A stretch of DNA of 64,000 nt. Source: Paracyclopina nana (Eukaryota > Arthropoda > Copepoda > Cyclopoida > Cyclopettidae). The notes beneath the pieces are model-generated. The model was given only the letters and a program-made list of their open reading frames with translations, had not been told where the DNA came from and did not search any database. The translations under genes and the position numbers were made by a program. How positions within the stretch are numbered: position 1 is the first letter of the stretch; every line of letters begins with the position of its first letter. This document shows, piece after piece, positions 16,734-27,830 of the stretch. The stretch is taken from positions 4,774,001-4,838,000 of the forward strand of contig JAGUCH010000003.1 of the NCBI GenBank assembly GCA_019096065.1. The letters run 5' to 3'.

Positions 16734-17020
16734 CAGCCTCCGCCCTCGCCGGGGCCGGGCGACCAAGGTCACCCGGGCCACACGAGGGGGATCAGTTGGG
16801 TAGGAGGCCCCCGCACCGCAGCGTCCAGCGCGACCCCAGTGTGAGCTCTACCCTGGCCAACACATGCATCAAGGCCATTGTGTTCCGGCTGAAAGCATGC
16901 CAAGGAACATCTACCTCCGCCCTCGCTGAGGCTGGGCTGGCCGAGGCCACCCAGAGCACAAGGGGGAGCAGTTGGGCAGGAGGTCCCCGCACAGCGCGCA
17001 GTCCAAGGACCCCGTGTGCG
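16734..17020 (+). repeat. Imperfect tandem duplication in the leader of the first retroelement
   Basis: Two copies of a segment of about 110 bases, the first starting at 16734 (CCTCCGCCCTCGCCGGGGCC) and the second at about 16913 (CCTCCGCCCTCGCTGAGGCT). They are spaced by about 180 bases and diverged by substitutions. GC-rich, non-coding. Confidence 0.55.
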
Positions 17021-17445
17021 AACTCTGCCTCCTGGCTATGACACGCTAGGGCCGCCTCTTGCGTCGAGGCCGGGGTGCACCTCCTCCCCGAAGGAGCCGC
17101 TGCATTAACCCCTGGATCACCAGAGGCGCGAGCAAAGTAGGCATCGCGTCACTCCACAGAAAGATGCGAACACACCGTGGCTGGCCACGACCAACGCCGA
17201 GCAACCCTCATCCTAGCCAATACCCTGGGCCTGTGAAAGGAACTACCCAGAGGATCGCACGGAAGAAGAGGGGCTATAAAAGATCGAGGAGTGGGGGAAA
17301 TGTGCAGTTCTTTGGACATCCTCCAAGCTACTACATCTCCACTCTCGCACTTTTTGCACCCCTCTCGGTAAATTGATCCTAATTACTCGTTCGCGGCTTC
17401 GCGCTTATGACTTGCTTCCACTCGCAGCTACTCTTTCACTGCACC

Positions 17446-18126
17446 ATGCCGGTCAATCGCTCTCCCCTGCAACCCGCTGGAAATGACGACTTCGGCACCT
17501 CGCCAGACAGCAATGCCCCAGAGACCCAACCTCAGGGCCTGCAGCGGCAATTTGAGGACAACCTCAAGAACATAAATGGGGCCGCTGGGTTCGCTCCTGC
17601 AACCGACAGCAACGGTCTCCACCCGCTGGGGTTACCAAGGGGCGAGGCTCCTGGGACAGGATCCGTGGGCGGAACCCGACCCCGCCATGGCGCCGGACCC
17701 GATCCGATGGGCAGCTTGGCCGACCCCAGCCCGGCGGGCCCCCCTCCTGGTATGGACATCCAGACGGTGTTGCTGCAGTTCATGCAGAATATGGAAGCTC
17801 AATGCGTAGCCGATGCCCAAGCTTGACAGCAAGAGGCAGAGCTGCGGCGCGCCGAGGCTGCTGCCTGTCGCCTCGAGGCTGAGGCCTCCGCGGCCCAAGC
17901 CGGCCGGAAGCACAAGCTCGAGAAATTCTAGGATACAGAGGACAACAAGTGGCTCACGTTCCGGCTCCACATTGAGGCCACCTTCTTGGGGTCGAAGGAT
18001 TCTGAAGCGATGGAGATCAAGCATGCTATGGTGGCCAAGGTCAACGAGATCCGCGAGGCGGAATCTGAAGGCAAGCCCGAGCCCGAGGACGACCCGGCCG
18101 CGGGAAACGACTCAACCCGGCTGTAG
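17446..18126 (+). pseudogene. gag-like region, interrupted by stops
   Basis: The first ORF (from ATG at 17446 to the stop at 17824-17826) is Pro/Gly/Asn-rich and ends in a short amphipathic stretch (VLLQFMQNMEAQ). After that stop, the same frame continues with an Ala/Glu-rich coiled-coil-like segment, another stop near 17930, then a capsid-like piece (KWLTFRLHIEATF) to the stop at about 18126. No zinc knuckle was seen. Two in-frame stops make it non-functional as read. Confidence 0.5.
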
Positions 18127-18129
18127 AGA

Positions 18130-19574
18130 GCACCAGCCGGGTCCCGCCGTCCTCTCTCATCTTAGCAGCTCTCGACCACATCACCAGCCATCAGCAGTTT
18201 GTCGCCCAAGTCCCCATCCGAATCGGCAAGATCGGCAAAACTCGCGCCCTGGTCGATAGCGGTAATAGCTGGCATGCCTACATCTCCGAAGACTTCGCCC
18301 GTCGGATGGGGGTGCTTCCCCACGGGGTGCGGCCACTGCTCGACATGCCAGCTGTCGGCACCGCCCACGCCCGGCAACGACTTCAGGTCTTGGGCGAACA
18401 GCGGCAACCCGTACAAGTGCAACTTGGGGAACACCCGCACGCATTCTCTACTCGTCCCGCCCTAGTGCGCAACCTCTCCATGGACTTTAACCTCTTGGGG
18501 CCGTTTCTGAGCCATCACCGCATCGATCAGCTCCTCTCCCAAGGGACGCTCCGGCGGCAGATTCACCTGGTGGGCTCCTTGCATCCTCAACCGACGAACG
18601 AGGAGCACCAGGTCCGCATTGTGCACCCTGCCTTCATTCCAGCACGCACCGTCGCCATGGTGGCTGCTGCTGCAGAGACGTGGCCCCATGGGGCGACCAA
18701 GGCCGCCTCCCTCGAGTATGAGCCCCAGTTTGCGGCCCAGACCCAACTGGCCCCCTGGAGCGCGGCAATGGTGCAACCTGAGGCCAGTGGGCGCCTGCTG
18801 GTCGGGGTTCTTAACCCAATGGACCATCCGCTCCGCCTGAAGGGCGGGGCCCTCTATGGGCACCTGCAAGAATATGAAGATCTGCCGCAGGGCGCGGCCA
18901 ACACCTCATCTACGCTCGGAGTGCAAGCCCTCAAGGGGTCACCGCCTGCCAAGGAGGCTGCCGCGACAGTCCCTCGGGCGCCCTCGAAGGAAGCCAGCGA
19001 GCGGGAGCGGGTCTCATTCGTCATCAACGCTTTCCGACTGCGGGAGAATGAGCTGATCAAGCAGGACCCAGGTCGGCTGGCTAAGGCCGCCACCCTCCTC
19101 GCCGCCTACATGGACGCGTTCTCCTTCGACGGCCGCACTGGACAGACTAAGCTGGTCAAGCACACCATCGACCTCAAACCAGGCACAAGGCCCATCATCA
19201 TCCGACGGAGGCCCATCAACCCAAACCTGGAGGCCTCGCTGAAGGACCAGATTCGTCAGTGGCTGAAGGATGAGATCATCACGCCCATCACTTCTCCCTG
19301 GTCCGCGCCTCTGGTCCCGGTACGGGAGAAGGATGGCTCCCTCCGATGGTGTGTCGATTACCGCGAGCTCAACAAGGCCACCGTCGTAGACTCACACCCC
19401 ATCGGGGACGTCCGTGACAACCTCAGTCGCCTGGCACGCTCCACGGTGTTCTCGACACTGGATGCTGTGGGCGCCTTCAATGTGATCCCTATCCGGACCG
19501 AGGATGTGGAGAAGACCACCTTCTCAACCGAAAAGCTCGCATGCCTTCCTCAAAATGCCATTCAGCCTCACTAA
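18130..19574 (+). pseudogene. pol: aspartic protease and start of reverse transcriptase
   Basis: An open frame runs through the protease motif ALVDSGNSWHAYI (DSG) and a linker into a typical Ty3/Gypsy RT beginning (TSPWSAPLVPVREKDGSLRW, CVDYRELNK, FSTLDAVGAFN). It closes where the conserved block KMPFSLTNAPK continues in another frame at about 19553-19600, so a small indel broke the RT just before the fourth conserved block. Confidence 0.7.
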
Positions 19575-19604
19575 TGCCCCCAAGACCTCAGCCGTCTGAA
19601 CCGG

Positions 19605-20064
19605 ATGGTTTTGGAGGGCGTGTCATGGGACGTGGCCCTGCCCTACTTGGATGACTGCCTGGTGCACTCACCCGACTTCGAATCCCACTTGTGCAATCTC
19701 TGCTTGGTGCTCCAAGCCCATCAAAAGGCGGGCCTCTTGTTGAAGCCTTCCAAATGTCACCTCTTCCAAACGAGGGTGACGTATCTGGGGCACGTGGTCA
19801 CTCCGCAAGGTCTTGAAGTCATGCCTGCCTAAATCAACATGAGCCGCAAGTGGCCGCTGCCAAACTCACGCAAACTGCTGCAGTTCGACAGTCTCACCTT
19901 GGACCCGCAGGGGGCCATGCGTCTCCTCGGGGCTGTCAGGTCTTCTCGCCTGGTCGTGCCTCGGCAATGGCAAGAAGCTAGCCTGCGACATGTCCATGAG
20001 ACAATGGGGCACCAGGGCCGGGACTCCTTGATCCACTGCGCCACCCAACATTCTACTTCCCTGG
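19605..20064 (+). pseudogene. pol: RT end with YLDD box; RNase H deleted
   Basis: The RT active-site block LPYLDDCLVHS and the following TYLGHVVTPQGLE are present, then a stop at about 19830. Instead of an RT connection and RNase H, the next coding piece (19839-20069) is already the N-terminal zinc-binding region of integrase (HETMGHQGRDSL). RNase H has been lost by internal deletion. Confidence 0.65.
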
Positions 20065-20065
20065 C

Positions 20066-21480
20066 ATGACCAAGTTGGCCGACGAATTTGTCAAGTCTTG
20101 CCTGCTATGCCAGCAAGCTAAGCCTGTAGGGAAGAACCAGAAGCATACATTGAAGTCCCACCACACTGGCTACCCGTTCCAGATCTTGAGCCTGGACTAC
20201 GTGGCGCCGTTCAAGCCCAATCAACACCGCTACTTGTTCACGGCCAAATACGTCTTCACCCAGTGGATCGAAGCCTTCCCCTGCCGATCAAATGATGCCG
20301 AAACAGCCGTACGGTTCCTCACCTCCGAGATCATCCCCAGGTTTGGGCATCCCGAATGGCTACACACGGATCAGGGTACTCATTTTACAGCACACCTGAT
20401 GCGGGAAGTGTGCACCGCTCTCGGTATACAAGCCACCACGACGCCGTCGTACAACCCTCGCAGCAACCCTGTTGAGCGGGCTCATCGAGACCTCAACGAG
20501 CTCATTCGTAAGATGATTAAGGGGCATTATTCAGACTGGGCCGAGATGGTGCCCTTCGCCCTCTTCGTCCTCCGAACAACCAAGAATCGGACCACTGGTC
20601 TCGCCCGGTACGAAATGGTTTTCGGCCGTCAGCCCTCCACCAACCTGGACCTGATCTTTGGTGACCCCCACCCAACCATAGCCAAAGCCACGCAGGCTGG
20701 CCGCTTCGCAAAGCAACTACGAGAACGCATACAATTAGCTCACGAATGGGCGCGCAAGAACATTGCAACCTCCATTGAGCGTCAGCGAAGAGCTTATCAC
20801 ATGGACAAGCGGGCATTCAGCAATGGACAGGCTGTGTGGTTGTTCACGCCCAAGGTCATCCCGAGGATCTCGAAGAAGCTGCAAACCTTCTGGACTGGAC
20901 CATGGACCATATCCAAACAGGTGAATGAGCTAACATACGAGATCACCCCGGATCTGTCATGGGCCTAGGCGAAAAGCAGGTGGTATCAGTCGACCGCCTC
21001 AAGCTATATATAGCTCCCGAAGAGGGCGGAACCAAACTCGCTTCCGCCCCTCCGCCAGACAACCTCGACCTCTCGATGACGGGTGATGAATCCGCAGAAT
21101 TCATCAAGCACGAGCCACCCCAAGCTATCACGCTGCCAACGACAGAAGTAACATACCCGTTAGAGTACGCGGTTGCCCCCACCGATAGAGAGTACGGATT
21201 TCCGCAGGCAGAAAATGATCCGATCCCACAGTTCAACGATGACCCCACTATCCCGGAATATGACTGTACCATGTTCGACCCTCCGTCTCCGGAAGCACTG
21301 CCGGATCCACAAGACCAAGGCACTTCAGAAACGGCTTTCGACCCACAAATCACCCCAACACAAGTGGTAGAAAATCGAGACTCGTCAACACCAACGAAAA
21401 GGAAAAGAAGGTCCATAGCTCAGCTCCTCCAGGAGTATTCGGAACCTGCCCTAGGAGGTCCTGAGCAATTGACGAAGTGA
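20066..21480 (+). pseudogene. pol: integrase core and C-terminal tail
   Basis: Integrase core with Cys pair CLLCQQAKP and the D,D,E triad in LSLDYVAPF, LHTDQGTHF and NPVERAHRDL. The frame closes at 20968; the typical C-terminal block SVDRLKLY continues in the frame 20959-21480, so there is a frame shift near 20960. The tail beyond is acidic and disordered, ending in a basic KRKRRS patch. Confidence 0.7.
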
Positions 21481-21875
21481 TCCCACTCACGCACACGCAG
21501 CGGAGATCGCACAAACACTCAAAACGATGACGTGTTGCCCCTCGATCACTTGCAACAAGCAGCGCCCCCGATACCAAGAGCAACCCAATACCTTCTACTG
21601 CCGCTGGAGCCGTGACCTCCCTCAGACCGTCGATTCCATCAACAATCACGGAAGCATCCAACTAGACATCATCGTCTTCAGCTCCTCCGGCGATGAATGC
21701 CGAACTCACTGACAACGTATTTTCGGATTAATTGTTGCTCCCTTGCCACAGAGTTTGGGGGGGTACCCATCGTGAAAATTATCACTCTTAAAATGTCATT
21801 GTACCAATGTATAAACTTTTGTATTAAACTCTGTGCCAGTCGCACCTATTTCAGCACAACAATAACCAATGATCT

Positions 21876-21891
21876 TTTCTCTCTTGCAGTC
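21876..21891 (+). promoter_or_regulatory. Probable splice acceptor for an env mRNA
   Basis: A pyrimidine-rich tract CTTTTCTCTCTTGCAG lies between pol and the env-like ORF, as expected if env is made from a spliced message. The donor was not identified. Confidence 0.4.
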
Positions 21892-21959
21892 TGAGCCACC
21901 AACTCTTTCTATAACACAAACACAAGTTTCCACCTAATCATTAATAGAGATCCTCCAGC

Positions 21960-24500
21960 ATGTCAATCTGCTGCAACAGTGCCCTGCCACTATTGGCTCT
22001 CTTCATGTACTTCTACTGGGTCCTTCTGAACAAGGTCGCTCAGGCGGCCATCGTGCCAGGACAGACCCCCGCTAGCCGGATCGCCGATCTCTACACGCCA
22101 AAGCCCAAGGTGACGTCCTTCACGACCTACGACTGCGCCCACCCCGATGCCATGCACTGATCTCAGCCAGCAGGAACATTGCGAGGACATCCGCAGCTCA
22201 TATCAGGCACCCATCAACATCACAGTTCAGGTCCTTCAGACTGCTTCCACCCTATTGGTAAAAGCTTATTGTTGCCGGGTTCACCTCTCGCGTCAGGTTA
22301 CGCGCTGCGGGTATGACAGCATTAGCTACGGGAGCCAGATGATGGACATCAACAGGCCTTCCTTGGTGATGCCCCAAGCGTGCCGATATGCGGCGGAAAA
22401 GCACTTCCTCCTCGTTGAAAACAAGCGAGTCAAAGTCACACTGAACACCCCGGTCTCGCTTTCGTACTTCTCCAAGGGCGGGCTGGACCGCAACCACAAA
22501 TGTACCACGACTACCTTCATCAGAGGTGGCGTGACCTTTTTCAAGTCATACAAGACCACCAGTATCCACGCCTTGGTAGAGGCTATTTATGGGAAGTTGA
22601 ACATGGCCGACGGGCGCGTGGTGTTCTCCAACCACTTGAGTGCCAACTTCCAGGACTTGATCGTGCAAGATGACGCCGAAGGGACGATCGTGTGGCCCAG
22701 GTGCAAGGCCCCACGGTGTGAGGACAAGCTTAGCAAAGTTTTCAAAGGGCCTGCCGTCCTCTACCCGCACCAGAATTCTTCCAGCCTCAGTGGGAACCCA
22801 GGCCATCTTGGGGACCTGCTCCTCCTGGCCCATGAGGAAGAATCACGATTTGCCGGGTTCGTGCTCAAGGGCGTGCAGTCCTTGTGCCAGCGACGACTAT
22901 TCACCACCCAGCTCCAGGACTTTGCTGTCCTTCTTGTCGGGCCTGGGGACAGGCCGCTGCAGGCCAAGTACATGCATCCGGAGGACATGGGCGGTGCAAA
23001 CATCCAGGCCCAGCTGGCCTTCGTCCACTCCCAGCATGCGCTACACATCCAGGACCGCTTCAAGTTCCTCCAGGAGCTTATCTGCAAAAATGAACGATCC
23101 ATCCTCCACTCGAAGTTGCAAAGCATGGCCTCGGGCTCATCTTCATATGCTACCTTGGATAGCCACGGACCCGGCCATCTGGTCACCCGAGCTGGAGCAG
23201 TTGCTTACGTCACCTCTTACTACCCGGATCCATTGCCAACTGCACCCAGGAAATTCCAGTGCTGGTCAACAATGAGACCCGATTCGCCGACCCCCTGTCA
23301 TTCATCTTGACCGATCGGCCGAGCATCGTGCCGTGCGACTCCATCACCCCCATCAAGTGGAGGATCCACAATCAATGGTTGTGCGCGACCCCCCAGATCC
23401 ATGCATGCATCGCCCCCACCCAATTGAACCCCATGTCGGACGCCACGCCCCGCAGCAGCCACTACGATATCAGCCGAGGACTGGGCGGCGGGGTGATCTC
23501 AGCCAAACAAAGGGCGTACCATGTGTTGTATCTACACTTATTCAGTAGCCGCGAGGCTGTGGTGAACACTATCACCAGTAACGTGCTACACAACTCCCTG
23601 ATTACAGGCAGCCGATCAACCACGCTATGGACCTAAGAGGACCTGGACAAGGTGGTGGACCATGTGGGCAGTGCCATCATTCCCTTCTTAAGCTCGGTGG
23701 GAAAGTATTACTCGTACTTTACCGGCACCCTCATCACCATCGGGCTCATCAAGCTCATCTTGGGGGCTGTCATCCGGATGATCATCTTGTATCGTCGCCG
23801 CGGGCTCGGCTGGTGGATGCTATTGGCCCTGTGGCACACAGTCTTCCTCATGGTGGAGATGCCCTGGAAAATGCTTACCAACCTGGGCCATGACCAGATC
23901 CTGTTTCCCGGCGGGGATGATGAGGACAACTCGACCAACGAACGCCCCCGACAACGCCTGAGAACCCGGGCCGAGGCTTACCGACTGGCTGCCCTGAGTG
24001 GGTCTGACGAGGATGATGATGAGGAAGCGCCACCGAAATATGGATCCGCGGGAGCCCCCGACCTGGACGAACCTGAAGCCGCTCGACGCCCGGGATTCTG
24101 TCAAAGGATGCGAGAGGCCCTATTCAAGGAGCAGTACGGTGTCTACCGCAACCTTCAAGCCCAAGTGGACGCACTGGCCCGGCAAAATGAGACAATGCAC
24201 AATTATATTATGTCAGTGCATCTCGGCTGTCTCTGTCCCGCTGGCAATGGCCTCAGCAACCTCCACGCCCATCAAATCCCCTATGGAAGGTGGTGCAACC
24301 GCAGGACCCCCGATCTCCCCGGTACCGGTACCTCCTGCTGCTGCCAGGCAGAGACATGCGAGTCGTGGGGACACGACCATCCCTCAGTAGGGGGAAGTTG
24401 TAGCAGGAACACGGGTCTGCGTTGCCTGATGCGTGGACCGCCGCCGCCAGGCGATTCTTGGTGTTTGTACTTCAGTAAATATACGATGGTGTTTAAGTAA
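21960..24500 (+). pseudogene. env-like glycoprotein gene, frame-broken
   Basis: The reading starts with a hydrophobic signal segment (LALFMYFYWVLL), shifts frame near 22150, continues in the ORF 22147-23310, shifts again near 23260, and after a stop at about 23635 enters a part with two hydrophobic segments (VIRMIILYRRR, WWMLLALWHTVFLMV) and a long acidic cytoplasmic-like tail. A Cys-bearing block near 23370 (NQWLCATPQIHACIAP) recalls a motif of mononegavirus/chuvirus-type glycoproteins captured by some retroelements; this family assignment is a guess. At least two shifts and one stop make it non-functional as read. Confidence 0.5.
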
Positions 24501-24570
24501 AGATCTCTCTCTCCTCATTCTACAAGCATAACGTTGTCGGGTCTTGGAGGGTATTCGAACCCCCTACAGA

Positions 24571-24628
24571 ACCCTGTACCCCAGGATTAGGAATCCAGCG
24601 CTCTACTGACTGAGCTACCATTACAGTT
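24571..24628 (-). pseudogene. tRNA-derived fragment, tRNA-Arg(CCT)-like, 3' end missing
   Basis: On the minus strand the sequence GGTAGCTCAGTCAGTAGAGC forms a normal D arm, followed by an anticodon arm with loop TTCCTAA (anticodon CCT), a variable loop and CAGGGTTC, the start of a T arm. The T arm is cut there by the terminal repeat of the retroelement and no matching acceptor 3' strand follows. A tRNA-derived SINE head is an alternative. Confidence 0.45.
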
Positions 24629-25389
24629 AGAAAAATTGCTGTTAGAATTCCTTTTTATTCTTTTTCTAAGCTGAGCTAAGCTTAGAAGAAGAGTAGAGTC
24701 TCTATCAGAGATACCAGACAAAAATGTATCTTACAGATCTTTAAGCTCCAAAAAGTGCAAAATTCAAAATGCACAATTTTTAATTGATTGATTAACGCTT
24801 TCAACTACTCTTGCCCTACTGAGGGCCTCTCAACCCAAGCCTTCAAAGTAATGGATCAGATGCTAAGTCAAGATCAATTGTTCTGGTAACTTCATTAACA
24901 TTTGAAAATTTCTTTCCATCATATAAAATTGTATATGTATATGTAATCAAATTATAAACAGTCTTACAAAATATCTGAGCTCATTTTGCAAAGTAAAAAT
25001 CTCGTAGCATCACTTGGCTCTCGCAAGCTCGAGCCCGCAAAGTTGCCACTCGATTTTTACTTTAAAAAATTTGCTCAGCTATTTTATTAGCTTGTTTTAT
25101 AAATTGTTTGCATATATAAATAGATATTATTTTGTTTTGTTTTACCATCCATTTTAGGCTTGCTGCGCATGTTGTGCATTTTAGTGCAGGCACTAAAATG
25201 CGCAACAAACTTTGATTTATAAAAACTTCTAAATAAGTCATGAAATTTAAAAAAAGAATAATAATCAAGTTTAGTTTGTGAAATATCAGATTTTGAATGA
25301 TTTTAATTTCATTGATTTATTCCAGCTAAAAAAATGTATTTCACAAGTTTTAAGGATGTTTAGAAGGTTGGTCTTTTAAAAAAATAATA
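24629..25389. other. Non-coding remainder of the TIR element
   Basis: AT-rich, no ORF of note. Near 25150-25205 a small hairpin of GCGCATGTTG/ACTAAAATGCGCAAC type repeats units of the terminal arrays. Confidence 0.4.
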
Positions 25390-25500
25390 ATAATAACTAT
25401 TGCGCATGTTGCGCATTTTAGTAGTAGCGCATGTTGCGCATTTTAATAGTTTGTTGCGCATATTGCGTATATTGCGCATATTGTGCATGTTGCGTATTTT
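25390..25500. repeat. GCGCATGTTG subterminal array, right end
   Basis: Inverted counterpart of the array at 16385-16460, with units of GCGCATGTTGCGCATTTTA. It ends in TTTTAGTATATCCC, the right terminus of the TIR element. Confidence 0.6.
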
Positions 25501-25524
25501 AGTATATCCCGTTGAAAAGGGGTC

Positions 25525-25609
25525 TGTATAAATATAGATACGTTAGATTATTTAGATGACTTAGATGATCATCTTTGTCAATAATATTTGGACCGTTTTT
25601 GGTCCAAAT
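25525..25609. repeat. Palindrome and extra copy of the DNA-transposon terminus
   Basis: ATTTGGACC at 25586-25594 and GGTCCAAAT at 25601-25609 form a perfect 9-bp inverted repeat around GTTTTT. The left arm together with the upstream TATAAATATAGAT resembles the right terminus at 29685-29722 in the same orientation, so this looks like a second, back-to-back transposon end. Confidence 0.5.
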
Positions 25610-26110
25610 ACAGATGATTTTCGCCGATTGTCATCTATATTTGTGCTACCAATCTCCTGCGATCACAAGATGTATAGCCTAGCTTCAGAGATTTAGTTCG
25701 TGCATTTTTTCGCTACGCTATTCGATGTCGCTGCGATAGGGGGGGAAGGTGTTTCCAAACTATTTAAAGTATTTATTTTAAAACGGCGACTTTGAACTAC
25801 TTTGGCACTTTTTGTCAGCGTGAAAGTTATTCTGGTTTTTTGCGAGCAAAACCTGACCTAACTTTCTAAGGCCTATTTTGTTGAAGCTTTAAAGCTTTTT
25901 TGAACCATGGTCTCTATTTGGTGGCATAATTTATTAACAAAAGTCAAAATTAATTTTTTAAAGAAGTTTAAGAGCAATAGTTTACCAAAACAGCCTAAGA
26001 AAATTTGTTTTTAATTGAAAATTGCTAATGCTCGACTTAACATGAAACTTGAAAATTCATTCAACTAACGTGCAATGCTTTGATCAGTCTTTCATTGCGG
26101 AAAAATTGAA

Positions 26111-27635
26111 ATGCCGTTCAAATATTGCTTTGTGTCTGGTTGTTTGAACAATTCCTGGCAATCAGACTCTGTTAAGTTTGTGAGGTTTGTTAATCCTAAA
26201 ACTAACCATGAAAAAGCAAAGCAATGGATAAAACTTTGTGGTCGACCAGATTTCCCCTTGGAAAATATAACCCGTGACACGTATGTTTGCCTAGCTCACA
26301 GTTTTGCCCTGGAAAAAAGTGAGGAGCAAAACTCATCAATGAATCTCCAGTTGGAATCGAGTTCCGAGAGGCCTGATCATGATTTTGACTGCAGCATTAA
26401 CTTAGCTCAGTTCTGTACAAAAAACTACTACATAAGAAGAGAAAGGGCTCCCAAAGCCTTTTTTATTCAGCTCCCATGTAGTTCATGTGCTCGTAGCTCA
26501 TCAAAGGAGATCGATGGTGAGCTTTCTTAGAATAGTATCATTGCATTTCTTTAATTTGTCTTTTAATTAGTTCAAGAACCTGACATCAAAAAGACGTCTA
26601 AAGCTTCCAAGTCCAACGAGAATGTTAGAGATGAAGAGGTGGTCAAAATCAAGTATTCCAGGCAGCCTCAACCAGTCACCAGTTTTTTAGAAAATGATGA
26701 AAAAGCTAAATTTTTCACTGGTATGTCAACTGAGGAGAGGTTTTGCCTGTGGGAGTTTTTAGGTATGAAAACCTGTCATTTGAGATCTATAGCACTAAAG
26801 CTTATCTTTTACTACTTAAGGTCCAGCTAAGTACAACCTTCACATACTGGGAAGAAGTTTGGGCACCTCCAGTAGTACCTTGCAATCTTTGTCAGTGAAA
26901 TGTCAATTTTTGCTGACTTTGGTCATTTTGCGCAGGAATAAGACCTATGAGGAGTGCCACTACTTATTTGGTATTTCAACCATCATAATCAGTGATGTTT
27001 TCAAGAGTTGGGTGCTGTTCATGTATTCAAAGTTCAAAGATATCAAAGACTGCATGTTCATCAAGAGGAATGACACTGATATGCCTCTTCCTGCACCCTT
27101 TCAGAACAAATTACTAAGAAATGTCAGAGTGGTCATTGACTGTACCGAAATATATGTACAAGGAAGTGGTAACTACACGCAACAAGGAAATCTGTACTCC
27201 AACTACAAGTCAGCAACAACTGTGAAAGTTCTGATTGGAGTGACTCCTCATGGCTGTGCTTGCTTCATAAGTGATGCTTATGAAGGCTCTATTTCTGATC
27301 GTGAAATCACAATTAAGTCTGGATTTCTCTCATATCTAGACAAAGGTGATGTTGTCCTCGCTGATAGAGGATTCACAATTGAAGACCTTTGTTTAGAAAA
27401 TGGTGCCAATCTTGTGATACCACCATTTTTGCAAGGGAGATCAAAATTCACTTTGGAAGAAGAGGCTTTAACTAAGGTTATCTCAAAGGCAAGAATCCAC
27501 ATTGAGCGGTGGAATCAAAGATTGAAAAAGTTCCTTTTTCTTAAATATGTCCCACAGTACCATTTTCCAATCTTAAATCAAGCTATCTATGTGTGCGCCT
27601 GCCTTGCCAACTTTTTACAGATTATGGTGGAATAA
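26111..27635 (+). CDS. THAP-domain DDE transposase
   Basis: Exons 26111-26516, 26571-26762 and 26821-27635 join in frame for 470 aa. The N-terminus is a THAP zinc finger (CFVSGC ... CLAHSF), which binds the transposon ends. A helix-turn-helix-like region follows (MSTEERFCLWEFLG ... HILGRSLGTS), then a DDE_Tnp_4-type catalytic domain with Asp in VIDCTEIY, Asp in VLADRGF and Glu in ARIHIERWNQRLK. All three catalytic residues are present and the frame is intact, so the enzyme could be active. The two introns are 54 and 58 bp. Confidence 0.8.
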
Positions 27636-27830
27636 ATGTTAAGCTTCCCGTAATTACTAAATGATTCAAATTTGGTTGTTCTTCCATCATATCATATTCT
27701 AGGCTGAACATTGTGACTTTGCCAGAGCAGGATTAAATCTATGACCCACATAATTAATGATCACCTATAAGAACCAATGCATTTGGGGAAGCTGTAAGCA
27801 AAGATAAATTTATTTGCGCTCATAGACTCA

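Larger units (their letters stand above)
16538..24566 (+). mobile_element. Degenerate Ty3/Gypsy-like retroelement with env-like gene
   Basis: Order on the plus strand: GC-rich leader, gag-like ORF, protease, reverse transcriptase, integrase, env-like ORFs. The ends are marked only by a direct repeat of about 47 bp (16538-16584 and 24520-24566, core GTTGTCGGGTCTTGG plus GGGTATTCGAACCCCC); no full-length LTR was found. Stops and frame shifts interrupt gag, RT, pol end and env, and the RNase H region is missing. Base composition is clearly more GC-rich than the surroundings, which fits an independent origin. Confidence 0.65.
16368..25510. mobile_element. TIR element with 9-bp target duplication, MULE-like, interrupted by a retroelement
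   Basis: The left end (16368) and the reverse complement of the right end (25510) share 25 bases beginning GGGATATACTAAAATACG and continuing into CAACATG. Both ends run inward into arrays of GCAACATGC/GCGCAACAT units (16385-16460 and 25390-25500) in opposite orientation. The flanks are GTTGCAAAG on the left and GTTGAAAAG on the right, 8 of 9 identical, as for a 9-bp target duplication. Without the Gypsy-like insertion the element is about 1.1 kb with no ORF, so it is non-autonomous. A 9-bp duplication would suit the Mutator-like superfamily; this assignment is inference. Confidence 0.55.

Noticed and set aside
24571-24628. Functional tRNA-Arg gene
   Set aside because: The T arm is interrupted and no acceptor 3' strand pairs with the 5' strand, so it is at most a fragment or SINE head.
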